Made by a program: the position numbers and the translations under genes
DNA from: a virus
Virus record (IMG/VR): IMGVR_UViG_3300014050_000018
Location: 52,293 to 76,922 of that record
Length of the DNA stretch: 24,630 nucleotides
Direction: 5' to 3' (one strand)
Notes under the pieces: model-generated
The model's input: only the letters and a program-made list of their open reading frames with translations
What the model was told of the DNA's origin: nothing
Databases searched by the model: none
In this document: positions 1-7,528 of the stretch, piece by piece
How positions within the stretch are numbered: the first letter of the stretch is position 1
Layout of the letters: each line of letters starts with the position of its first letter

Positions 1-1362
1 ATCTCCCTACCTCCACGCACCGGAAAGTCATTGCTCATCTCTAAAATCTTCCCAGCGTGGCAGATGGGCCGGAGTCCTACAGCGCAGTTTATCATGAGCT
101 CCTACGCTCTTCAGCTGACAAACGAGAACTCGCGTGCCGTCATCGAGTACATCTCCCACGAGCAGTTCAAGTGGCTCTTTCCGGAGTGCGAGATCGATCG
201 GGATAAGTGCAACCTGAGTGCCATACGCAACAACAATGGCGGGCTGATTAAGATCGCCTCGGCTGGTGGTAGCGTGACGGGTTTCGGTTTTGGAGTGATC
301 AGCGACGACGACCTACCAGGAGTCGGCATTCTGGACGACCTTCTGGCGGACGGTAACTCCGCCACCATCATGGAGACGACCTTTGCCTGGACTCAGGCCC
401 AGTTCCTCACTCGTGGCCTACCCAACCACGCCATCATCTCCATGGGCACGAGGTTTCACGTCGATGATGTGATCGGCCGGTTGCTTAAGGCCGACCCTGA
501 GGGCTGGAGGGAGCTTAACGTTCCGGCTCTGTGCGTCGACGAGGACAATGATGTTCTAGAGCGGAAGCTTGGGGAATCGCATTGGCCCGAGTTCTTTCCC
601 GTTGAGAACCTAGAAGCGGTTAAGAAATCCATCGGTGATCGCGACTTCAACTCCCTGTACCAGGGCAGGCCAGCGGGCGAGCAGGGCGCGATCTTTAAGG
701 AGGTGTGGTTCGACTACCACGGCAAGAATCTAGGCAAGTACGCTTTCATCTACGCCACCATCGACACGGCGTACAAAGCGGATAGAATGAACGACTACAC
801 GGCAATATGCATCTGGGGCTACGATAGGGCTCATACCAAGCTTCACCTCATCCACTACATACTAGAGCGGCTGGAGTTTCCGGACCTGGAGAAGATCTTT
901 CCCAACCTCATTAAGCAGTGGAAGATCCGGTGCATTTACATCGAGGGCCGGGCGCAGGGGGTCCCGCTTATCCAGACTCTGAAGCGTACTGTTAACATCT
1001 CCATCAAAGAGCTGGTGCCAAACAAAGACAAGGTGCTGCGTGCCAATGCTATCGCCCCCATCATCGAGGATGGCGCGGTGTCCCTCTACGAGAACTTGCC
1101 CAACCTGGCCGATAGGATCTCCGAGCTTACCTCCTTCCCGTTTATCAAGAACGATGACTTTGTCGACGCTTTTGTCTACGGCGTCACAGTTTATAGAGAT
1201 GAGATAATGGGTGGCCGAACTGTTCACGGAGGGGACAGGGGGCGCCTGCCTCGTCTAGTCCACGATCCTTTCTTCCAGGGAGGAAGCAGAAGGATCTCGA
1301 GCGATATAGGCATGGTAGGAGCCAATCGAGGCTACACAGGAAGTACTACAAAGTACCTATAG
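1..1362 (+). CDS. terL: Terminase large subunit, 5'-truncated by window edge
   Basis: This is the DNA-packaging motor ATPase and nuclease of a tailed phage. The reading frame is open from base 1 (453 residues visible), so the N-terminus lies outside the window; a TTG at 31 is internal and not a start. Seen: Walker A PPRTGKS at visible residues 4-10, an acidic Walker B-like run VISDDD near 99-104, and the coupling segment SMGTRFHVDD near 147-156. The C-terminal RNase H-like nuclease shows an Asp in IDTAYK (about 254), a Glu in YIEGRAQG (about 315) and paired Asp in NDDFVDAF (about 385-389). This pattern fits the family whose C-terminal domain is TIGR01630/Terminase_6C rather than T4 gp17 proper (family knowledge). 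No small terminase subunit is visible; it could lie further left. It is followed by a 53-bp gap with a promoter-like element. Confidence 0.93.
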   Translation: MSLPPRTGKSLLISKIFPAWQMGRSPTAQFIMSSYALQLTNENSRAVIEYISHEQFKWLFPECEIDRDKCNLSAIRNNNGGLIKIASAGGSVTGFGFGVISDDDLPGVGILDDLLADGNSATIMETTFAWTQAQFLTRGLPNHAIISMGTRFHVDDVIGRLLKADPEGWRELNVPALCVDEDNDVLERKLGESHWPEFFPVENLEAVKKSIGDRDFNSLYQGRPAGEQGAIFKEVWFDYHGKNLGKYAFIYATIDTAYKADRMNDYTAICIWGYDRAHTKLHLIHYILERLEFPDLEKIFPNLIKQWKIRCIYIEGRAQGVPLIQTLKRTVNISIKELVPNKDKVLRANAIAPIIEDGAVSLYENLPNLADRISELTSFPFIKNDDFVDAFVYGVTVYRDEIMGGRTVHGGDRGRLPRLVHDPFFQGGSRRISSDIGMVGANRGYTGSTTKYL

Positions 1363-1373
1363 ACATTACAATA

Positions 1374-1385
1374 TGGTATAATACG
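1374..1385 (+). promoter_or_regulatory. Extended -10 promoter-like element before thioredoxin
   Basis: The gap between terminase and thioredoxin contains TGGTATAATACG, a perfect TATAAT preceded by TGn, the extended -10 arrangement. No convincing -35 hexamer sits 16-18 bp upstream. A start of transcription near 1390 would leave a leader of about 26 bases before the thioredoxin ATG. The same 12-base string, with one difference, forms the -10 region of the kinase promoter at 8920-8909 on the other strand. Confidence 0.6.
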
Positions 1386-1395
1386 TACCGTATTA
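1379..1395. repeat. Short inverted repeat overlapping the -10 element
   Basis: TAATACG-TAC-CGTATTA is a 7-bp perfect inverted repeat with a 3-base centre. It overlaps the second half of the TATAAT element and the predicted start of transcription. It could be an operator or a small 5' RNA hairpin. It has no following T-run, so it is not a standard terminator. Confidence 0.5.
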
Positions 1396-1415
1396 CTTGC
1401 AAGTATACAGAACTT

Positions 1416-1736
1416 ATGACAGATCAACAATTCAAGTACAGAGTTGTTTTCTTCCAACAACCAGGATGCGTGGCCTGCAATACCATGAAGCCGGTGTGGG
1501 TCGACGCCGCTAACGAACTCTCCGAAGAGTACCCTCACTACTCCATCGGGTTTGGTGAGTGGGACGTTACGTCAGACAACTGGGCGTTCTGCGACCAGAT
1601 CGAATGCGACGGCACTCCGAACTTTGCCGTGTTCGATGACGAAGCTGAGCTCCTAGGTATAAATACCGATGGGATTCTTGCGAAAACCCAGCTCAAGGAC
1701 TTCATCATCGGCGCCATAGAAGAAGCCAAAGAATGA
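1416..1736 (+). CDS. Thioredoxin-like protein
   Basis: A 106-residue thioredoxin-fold disulfide reductase, about the family's usual length. The redox motif is C18-V-A-C21 followed by NTMKP, matching the CxxC...KP helix start of thioredoxins. The cis-proline loop appears as GTP at 66-68, followed by the strand NFAVF. The usual WCGPC is replaced by GCVAC, so redox potential and partners may differ from host thioredoxin. Two further cysteines (59 and 64) precede the cis-Pro loop. No signal peptide is seen, so it should act in the cytoplasm. Phage thioredoxins may support ribonucleotide reductase or act as polymerase factors; nothing here decides between these. No good Shine-Dalgarno sequence precedes the ATG. 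Its TGA overlaps the ATG of the sigma gene (ATGA), which suggests translational coupling. Confidence 0.85.
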   Translation: MTDQQFKYRVVFFQQPGCVACNTMKPVWVDAANELSEEYPHYSIGFGEWDVTSDNWAFCDQIECDGTPNFAVFDDEAELLGINTDGILAKTQLKDFIIGAIEEAKE

Positions 1737-2485
1737 CAGCGAACTACACGACCAAGCCTAGAAGAGGCTCTTGCCGTGAGACGGAGCGGGACAAGCAGAT
1801 CATCTCGCAGATGTGGAAGGCCAATCAGGTGGCTAGGAAGATCTCCAGCTTTACCGGGTTGCCATACGAAGAGCTTAGGGACGCCGCGCTCGAGTACATT
1901 GTGCGTATCTACGATTCCTGGGACCAGAGTAAGGGCGCCAACTTCTCCACATGGGTGAATAGGTGCTTGCAGTTCCACATGCTGAACTATCTTCGCGACA
2001 ACTCCCGCCTCGTGAAGATCCCACGTTCCTACTCCGATCTCTACCTGAAGATCCGCAAGTACATAATAGAAAATCCTGACATCACCGACGACCAGATTGC
2101 GGAGAAAGTGCAGGTCTCGGTGAAGAAGATCCGGGCTGTACGCCAGGCCTTCTCGATGAGCTTCTCGCAGATCACGGAGTACTCCAACGTGATCGAGCCG
2201 GACTACGAAACCGAGCTCACAATGGGTGATCTGATGACCTCCCATAAGGACCTACTGCATAAGATCACAGACCTCGAGCCTGATGACGAGACTTTTCTCA
2301 CGGACTACCTCGTGAAGAAGAGGAGCGTCTCCACCCTGCTTCGTAAGAACCCCCACCTTCGTAACGCGGAAGACATCAGACGCTACTCGGAGCAGCTTAT
2401 AGAATTCATCCTATGCGACACTCCGTATCCATCCAAGATCATACCTACACCAAAAGCGGTTTCGAGAAAAAGTGGAGCGAAGTAA
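1733..2485 (+). CDS. Phage sigma-70 family RNA polymerase sigma factor
   Basis: A 250-residue sigma factor that should bind host core RNA polymerase and direct it to phage promoters. Sigma region 2 spans about residues 27-100. It includes GLPYEELRDAALEYI, the WDQSKGANFSTWV segment (2.3-like, aromatic and basic) and YLRDNSRLVKIPR at 86-98, which closely resembles the end of region 2 and start of region 3 in SigF/SigB-type factors. Region 3 follows, with ITDDQIAEKVQVSVKKIR at 117-134. The C-terminal part (about 175-230) has no clear region 4 helix-turn-helix for -35 recognition and is either divergent or replaced. The ATG overlaps the thioredoxin stop by 4 bases. The last 73 bases overlap the next gene in another frame. 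It could be the late-transcription sigma of this phage, analogous to T4 gp55; that role is inferred. Confidence 0.82.
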   Translation: MTANYTTKPRRGSCRETERDKQIISQMWKANQVARKISSFTGLPYEELRDAALEYIVRIYDSWDQSKGANFSTWVNRCLQFHMLNYLRDNSRLVKIPRSYSDLYLKIRKYIIENPDITDDQIAEKVQVSVKKIRAVRQAFSMSFSQITEYSNVIEPDYETELTMGDLMTSHKDLLHKITDLEPDDETFLTDYLVKKRSVSTLLRKNPHLRNAEDIRRYSEQLIEFILCDTPYPSKIIPTPKAVSRKSGAK

Positions 2486-3111
2486 CCTCGGCGACGGAGT
2501 GTAACTACTTCGTCAAAGGCGATGACGAGGTGTTTCTTAACGCTGTGATCGATCTCGTGCCCAAGTGGAAGACGATCAAGGATCGTGGTCCGGTACGTTA
2601 CAAGATCCGCAATAAGAAGTTCCAGGGCAGGCCTGTGAAAGGGATCGTTATGATCACTTCCAGGTCGAAGAGAGAGGTGTGGCTGGGTAAGGGCCAGGTG
2701 GTAGGAACGTTATTCCCGCGCGCTGTAGAGGTTCCGGAGTACAAGCAGAACAAGAAAGACGCTCTTGTGGCCATGAGGCAGATCATTGATCCTCAGATCA
2801 AAACATTCAGAACCAGCGTTCTCCGCCAGCTCAAAAAGAAGCCGATGCGGTGTCCCGTAAAAGGTGACTTTATCGAGGCTGCGGAGTTTCACATTGATCA
2901 CAAGTATCCGTTCAAAAACCTTGTAGAGGAGTGGTGCAGGGACGAAAAGGTAGATCTGGAGCGGGTTGATGTGTACTGCAGGGGAACAAAGTGTTACTTC
3001 AAGGACACCGATCTTGCCGAGAGATGGTTCGACTACCATATGATGAACGCGCAGCTCCAGGTACTCAGCGCCAAAGCCAATCTGGAGAAGGGCTCTAAGT
3101 ACTTTGGTTAG
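2413..3111 (+). CDS. DUF3223 (DCL)-like protein with HNH-type nuclease motif
   Basis: A 232-residue protein. The N-terminal half (about 6-105) has the layout I associate with the DCL/DUF3223 family: a short TYTKSGFEKKW opening, then FLNAVIDLVPKW and a strand-rich middle. The C-terminal half has MRQIIDPQIKTF (121-132), FHIDHKYPFKNLVEEW (159-174) and SAKANLEKG (219-227). The HIDH plus a later ANxxKG resembles an HNH metal-binding nuclease core, though only one Cys (147) lies where zinc-type HNH proteins often have a pair. The function in phage is unknown; a homing or recombination nuclease is possible. The start at 2413 overlaps the sigma gene by 73 bases, but residues 5-20 match the family's opening, which favours it. 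Its TAG interlocks with the stop of the convergent downstream gene. Confidence 0.6.
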   Translation: MRHSVSIQDHTYTKSGFEKKWSEVTSATECNYFVKGDDEVFLNAVIDLVPKWKTIKDRGPVRYKIRNKKFQGRPVKGIVMITSRSKREVWLGKGQVVGTLFPRAVEVPEYKQNKKDALVAMRQIIDPQIKTFRTSVLRQLKKKPMRCPVKGDFIEAAEFHIDHKYPFKNLVEEWCRDEKVDLERVDVYCRGTKCYFKDTDLAERWFDYHMMNAQLQVLSAKANLEKGSKYFG

Positions 3112-3803
3112 CGTTTACGCTTCTTCTTCTTGCTGCTCTTAGGAGCAGATCTGGCGGGAGCAAAACCACCACCCCCGGATCTCTCGGCTATCTCATCACC
3201 CACACCGGTGAACTTCAGGTTGGCGACTTCGGAGCTCAGATCGACATCATCGAACATCACATTGAATATCTCCAACGCCGCGTCAGCCAGCATATTCTCC
3301 AAGCCCTGAGTTGTCTTCGCCCCAGTCAACCAGGGCTTTCTCCTATCCACGCTCGCCGCGTAGCCCATGGTATTAAGCACCTCGTAGACTCCCTGGCTCC
3401 TACGGTTTACAAGGTGGGCGCCGTAGAGCCTTCCGGTGATGATCCGTACGCCCTCCTCCTTGTACCTTCTCTTGAGGAATTGAATAACTGCGCCGTCGGG
3501 GTTCTGGGCCTCCAGATACCCCTCGAGTTCCTTGATAGCGCTCTCTGCGCGCATAACGAGCGCTTCGCCGGGACGGCCTTTGTACTCCACTTCGACGTTG
3601 GCCTCGCCCAGGGCCCTGATGTACTGCGAGAAGTTATACTCTACCTCCTCGGTGTATTTTTCCGCAACGTGGGCGAGCATGGCTTTCCTCACACCCTCCA
3701 TCTGAGTCTGGAGGATCTGGGATTTGGCGGTCTCCATGATCTGCTTCTTCGAGCTGGAGAGCACCGAGCCCATGATGGCTGAGGCTAGGGCCCGATAGAT
3801 CAT
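3108..3803 (-). CDS. Hypothetical protein with strongly basic C-terminus
   Basis: A 231-residue protein I do not recognise. The first 100 residues are mostly helical and charged (KKQIMETAKSQILQTQ, VRKAMLAHVAEKYTEE). The middle holds EGVRIITGRLYGAHLVNRRSQGVYEVL. The C-terminus is Gly/Ser-rich and ends SSKKKKRKR, a highly basic tail that could bind nucleic acid or polymerised acidic protein. No signal peptide or membrane segment is apparent. Its ATG overlaps the TGA of the 1238-aa hub/hydrolase gene (ATGA), so the two are probably translated together; a tail or virion assembly role is inferred from this. It is the last gene of the leftward block, and its TAA lies inside the stop region of the convergent gene. 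Confidence 0.8.
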   Translation of the reverse strand: MIYRALASAIMGSVLSSSKKQIMETAKSQILQTQMEGVRKAMLAHVAEKYTEEVEYNFSQYIRALGEANVEVEYKGRPGEALVMRAESAIKELEGYLEAQNPDGAVIQFLKRRYKEEGVRIITGRLYGAHLVNRRSQGVYEVLNTMGYAASVDRRKPWLTGAKTTQGLENMLADAALEIFNVMFDDVDLSSEVANLKFTGVGDEIAERSGGGGFAPARSAPKSSKKKKRKR

Positions 3804-6800
3804 GACGGTTTATCGCATTTTATCTGCTTTACGACCTGCTCGGCCAAAGCCGCTCTGTTTGCCGCGTCCAGCGCCTGAGGTCGTTCAAACTCTCTTCTGA
3901 AAATAATCGCTGCGTCTCCAGCGCTCTTAGCCTGGTTCATTCGCGATATCATACCGCCGTACCCTTTTAACTCTGAGACTAGAAAACTGAGCTGCTGCTG
4001 GAGGGAGCAGTTTCTGCCGCACTTGTAGTTGTTCGCTAGGTCGTCCGCTCTACTTCCACACCACTGAGCAAGACCATAACCAACGGTCCCCAGGACTCTA
4101 GATGGCGTGCTTCCGCACCCAGCCCCTGGACTCGCGCCGTTATGCACATTGAAGTTTATCCCGCTCTCCTTCTGGAAGTTGCCAAGCACCCCCGCAAACG
4201 CGTTCGGAGTGTTAAACCCCGCGGAATAGAGGGCGTTGATCACGGAATCCTTTGTCCCGTCCCCTGTTTTGCAGTTTGCCTGGGGAAAGGACGTGGAGGT
4301 ATCGCTTGGAGACGTGGAGTCACTGCCCTGGCTGAGGAAGGTGCTGAGCGCTTGGGCCTCGGGGCAACGTTCCTCGGTTGAGTCCTTGCCACTCTCGGTT
4401 ATCCAGTTCAGTCCGCCTATCGACCGGATGTAGTCGTAGTAGTTGGACGAGATCTTGGCGTCTCCGCTTTCCCGCATGCTCTTCAGGTAATTTTGGAAGG
4501 TAGGTACTGTGGTTTTTATTGTTCCCCAGGCTGTGACTCCCTCGATCTGAACTCTCAGATCTCCATCTCGCCACCTGTATTCGCACTCACTCACGAACCA
4601 GTTCTTGAAGCGGTTAGCAATCCAGACGCCCGGATCTCTGCTGGCCGGTCTGCCCTCTTCCACCCACGCATCGTAGTCGGTGATGAAGGAGAGGATGGTG
4701 CGGCCAGGGATGATACGCAGGGCTCTGGGCACTCCTTTGAAGCTCGTCTCGACCATAAGGCCGGAGGTTGTTGGTGAGCCCTGTATGGTCGGGTTATTCT
4801 TACCCCCTCCGGAGGAGGTAGAGAGACCTGCGATGTTTGGCGGAATAGACTTATCCTGTAGGTGCGCGAGGATCATCTCCTTGCCATCGGGACGTTTTAT
4901 GATTACGGCGTTCCCGTATCCTCTCCAGTTTTCTTTGGTTTCCACGATCGTCGCCCCTCCAGTAACAAAGACTGGCTGACCGTTTATCTTCTCGCCGCCG
5001 GGTCCGGGTCCGGAGAAGTCTATACCGTAATGCATTCCCCCAGTTCTAGGACCGTAGGGTGAGTAAACGCCCCAAGCGCTGGCCGGTTTGCCCGCGATAA
5101 GAACATACGGATCAACATCGGCTGCGGTAATAGGTTGCCCCCGGCCTCCGGGTTGAGTAAATGGGCCAAACTCGGCGTGAAGGTGGGGACCACTGGACTC
5201 CCCGGTAGATCCTACTCTGCCAACATTGATCGAAGACGCCGCGGACGCAGACGCGGAAGAAGCAGCACCAGCAGCAGTAGTTCCAGTCCGAGCCTTTTCG
5301 GCGGCGATGGCCCGCATTACCGGATCGCCTAATTGAGCATACAACTTCTCTCTCGTGGCTGGGTCAGAGGACCTAGACGCCGTTAACGTGGCGCTGTCCA
5401 TCCTACCCAACTCTACGATCGTAACTCCCCTATCACCGGCACCAAGACACCCGGAGTGGTTCTTACCAAATGCTCCATATGAGGAGGCCAGAGTGTCATC
5501 TAGAACTCCGATGTTATTAGCGTACCTACCGCACGGAGGTATGACACCGGAGCTTCCACTCGCTTGGTCCATGTGCAGATCGATGGCTTTACCACCCGCA
5601 TCAACAACTTTTTTACCCTGAGTCCAAAGTGCGTTGGGATTATTAACGTCTGAGATATTTGTTGTTGAAGATGGTATGTTAAACTCTACGTACCCCTGAA
5701 GACCGTACTTGGATACATTTCTCTGCATCCAAAGCGCTACCTCCCTCACCAGAGCCTTCTCCCCAGCGGCACCGGTCTGACCTGTGGTGATGTCTCCGTG
5801 GCCGGGGGTAATCAGTACCTTATTAGGTTTCTGGGTGTTATTAGCGCTCCAGTCCTTAAGATTCGCTTTCGGGGCTGCGGGTACCACCGCACCGACCGGA
5901 GATGTCGTAGGAGCGTTACTGGTAACAGAGGGAGAAGGAGCGGGTGGTATCTCGGTCTCGGGGAACGCCCAGTCCCATACGATCTTAGGGTTCAAGGTCG
6001 TTACCTGGCCGCTGTGCCCAACAATATAGAACCGGACAAACTCTTTCTTCTCGGAGGTGGATGTACCGATCTCCTGATTGATCTCGACTTTGTCCTTAGC
6101 CTTCACCTTCACCGTGGTGAGACCTGTGGACTCCTGGAGGATGGGTCTGTAGAAGCACTTCTTACTCCCCTCCTTCTCGCAGATATGCAGGGAGAAGTTG
6201 GTCTTGATGAGAATGCGACCGTCGGCCTGGCTTGCCTCCTGTACATCACCGCTCAGAAACGAGATGGAAGTGGTGCCGTTGGGAGCAACACCGAACAGAT
6301 TCAGGCCATCCTTGCTTATTTTTGTGGCCTCCTCGTTGATGACTTGGATGCCTTTGGTGTTGGCGGAAGCTGCCTGCTGATCGCGCCACACGTACCCGGT
6401 GGCTGTAGGGGCCCCTTTAACGTTCTTTGGTACCTTCTCGAATAGCCCTGGAAAGGCGATCTTCTTCACCTTCTCCATTGCCTTCTTTCTCTTTTGAGGC
6501 GTTACATCGCTGATGAAGTAGGTGCTGGCTTTGAAAGCGTCGGAGACGTACGGGTCTTTATTGTTTATATTAGAGGAAAATTCGGCGTTAAGAGCTAATG
6601 CGGTTAGCTCCGGCTGGCCAGAGATCTCATAGCCCTCGTAGAGTCCTTTGCCGAGATAGAATACAGAGCATCCCTGATTGACCTCACCGCGCGTGCACAT
6701 CGAGATCTTATTGGCGTACTCGCGGATGGGCAGGGAGAGCGAATTGCCGTTGACGGAGTCAAGAACTTTTTTGATAGCTTCGCCGGTGGTTATACCGGTG

Positions 6801-7516
6801 TAACGCACAGTGCGTGGGAGTATTCTCTTTCTCTCCGGCTCAGAGTTTGAGTTGGCGCAGAACGACACGGAGTAGCCAAGGCTCTCGGCGAGCTTCTTGA
6901 GCGCCTGCTCGATCTCGACTCCCTCGTCGAGAGTCATATTCACGAGGGACTGGTTGAATATCACGGACCTTGCTTCCACTCCGCGGATGGTGACGCTGGG
7001 GTACTTGGTCCCGTGGGAGACCGAAAATCCACTCACGCGGAAGTAGAAGTCGGTGCCGAAAGACGTTCCCTTCACATCGTACCACAACGACACGAGGAGG
7101 AACGGGAAGTTCTTGATCCCGAGTCCTGAGGAGTCCTCGCCTTCCACCGCGGTGTCTACGTACTTGAAGCACTTATCAACGTACGGGTCCTGGCCTTCCT
7201 CGCAGGGTGGCAGGAGAATGTTATTCGCCGCGGCCACGTTGGCCTGAGTGTACAGCTGTGCGGCGTCAAACAGGGCCGGCCATGCCAACCCGGTTAGGTA
7301 CGGATCGGAGATGGTTACCGAGCAAGTCGACTGTGAGAGAGCGTTGGTGGCCGCGGTGGCAGGTGTTGAAGCGTCCGCGCTAGCAAAAGCTAGATTGGGT
7401 TGCCACTTTAGTTTTACGCTCAACTCCTGAACCTGCCTCTCATCAAAGACGATGAGCTGCTCCGACCCGTAAGGCCTATAACCTACACGTGCTCTGCAGC
7501 GATACAGACTCGACAC
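3800..7516 (-). CDS. Baseplate hub-like protein with amidase, permuted M23 peptidase and tail lysozyme domains
   Basis: A 1238-residue, probably tail-tip protein that carries three cell-wall hydrolase modules. Residues 1-520 look like a tail-hub/gpD-type region, for example EQALKKLAESLGYSV (203-217) and TTGEAIKKVLDSVNG (243-257). A Pro/Ser/Thr linker covers 522-548. An N-acetylmuramoyl-L-alanine amidase (Amidase_3) spans about 565-740, with ITPGHGD (H573), E586, DLHMD (H648) and VELG (E702). An Ala/Ser linker covers 747-762. A peptidase M23 domain spans about 763-890, with HLH at 778-780, HYGID at 829-833 and AHL at 884-886, in permuted order. Residues 918-1000 (GVPRALRIIPGRTI, SECEYRWRDGDLRV) look like a second hub module. 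A phage tail lysozyme domain spans about 1088-1234, with GNFQKESG (likely catalytic E1117) and GYGLAQW. The start is GTG; in-frame TGA and TAA stops lie just upstream, so no longer start exists. Confidence 0.85.
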   Translation of the reverse strand: MSSLYRCRARVGYRPYGSEQLIVFDERQVQELSVKLKWQPNLAFASADASTPATAATNALSQSTCSVTISDPYLTGLAWPALFDAAQLYTQANVAAANNILLPPCEEGQDPYVDKCFKYVDTAVEGEDSSGLGIKNFPFLLVSLWYDVKGTSFGTDFYFRVSGFSVSHGTKYPSVTIRGVEARSVIFNQSLVNMTLDEGVEIEQALKKLAESLGYSVSFCANSNSEPERKRILPRTVRYTGITTGEAIKKVLDSVNGNSLSLPIREYANKISMCTRGEVNQGCSVFYLGKGLYEGYEISGQPELTALALNAEFSSNINNKDPYVSDAFKASTYFISDVTPQKRKKAMEKVKKIAFPGLFEKVPKNVKGAPTATGYVWRDQQAASANTKGIQVINEEATKISKDGLNLFGVAPNGTTSISFLSGDVQEASQADGRILIKTNFSLHICEKEGSKKCFYRPILQESTGLTTVKVKAKDKVEINQEIGTSTSEKKEFVRFYIVGHSGQVTTLNPKIVWDWAFPETEIPPAPSPSVTSNAPTTSPVGAVVPAAPKANLKDWSANNTQKPNKVLITPGHGDITTGQTGAAGEKALVREVALWMQRNVSKYGLQGYVEFNIPSSTTNISDVNNPNALWTQGKKVVDAGGKAIDLHMDQASGSSGVIPPCGRYANNIGVLDDTLASSYGAFGKNHSGCLGAGDRGVTIVELGRMDSATLTASRSSDPATREKLYAQLGDPVMRAIAAEKARTGTTAAGAASSASASAASSINVGRVGSTGESSGPHLHAEFGPFTQPGGRGQPITAADVDPYVLIAGKPASAWGVYSPYGPRTGGMHYGIDFSGPGPGGEKINGQPVFVTGGATIVETKENWRGYGNAVIIKRPDGKEMILAHLQDKSIPPNIAGLSTSSGGGKNNPTIQGSPTTSGLMVETSFKGVPRALRIIPGRTILSFITDYDAWVEEGRPASRDPGVWIANRFKNWFVSECEYRWRDGDLRVQIEGVTAWGTIKTTVPTFQNYLKSMRESGDAKISSNYYDYIRSIGGLNWITESGKDSTEERCPEAQALSTFLSQGSDSTSPSDTSTSFPQANCKTGDGTKDSVINALYSAGFNTPNAFAGVLGNFQKESGINFNVHNGASPGAGCGSTPSRVLGTVGYGLAQWCGSRADDLANNYKCGRNCSLQQQLSFLVSELKGYGGMISRMNQAKSAGDAAIIFRREFERPQALDAANRAALAEQVVKQIKCDKPS

Positions 7517-7528
7517 ATCTTGCTCTTA

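Noticed and set aside
31-33. TTG as start of the terminase
   Set aside because: Walker A lies directly upstream in the same open frame, so the gene continues past the left edge.
1538-2245. Long open frame on the - strand (235 codons) across thioredoxin and sigma
   Set aside because: It is antisense to two genes with clear family motifs and shows none of its own; a codon-bias shadow.
5798-6445. + strand open frame of 215 codons inside the hub/hydrolase gene
   Set aside because: The opposite frame carries the continuous hub and amidase sequence. The + strand translation is Gly/Leu-rich and has no motif.
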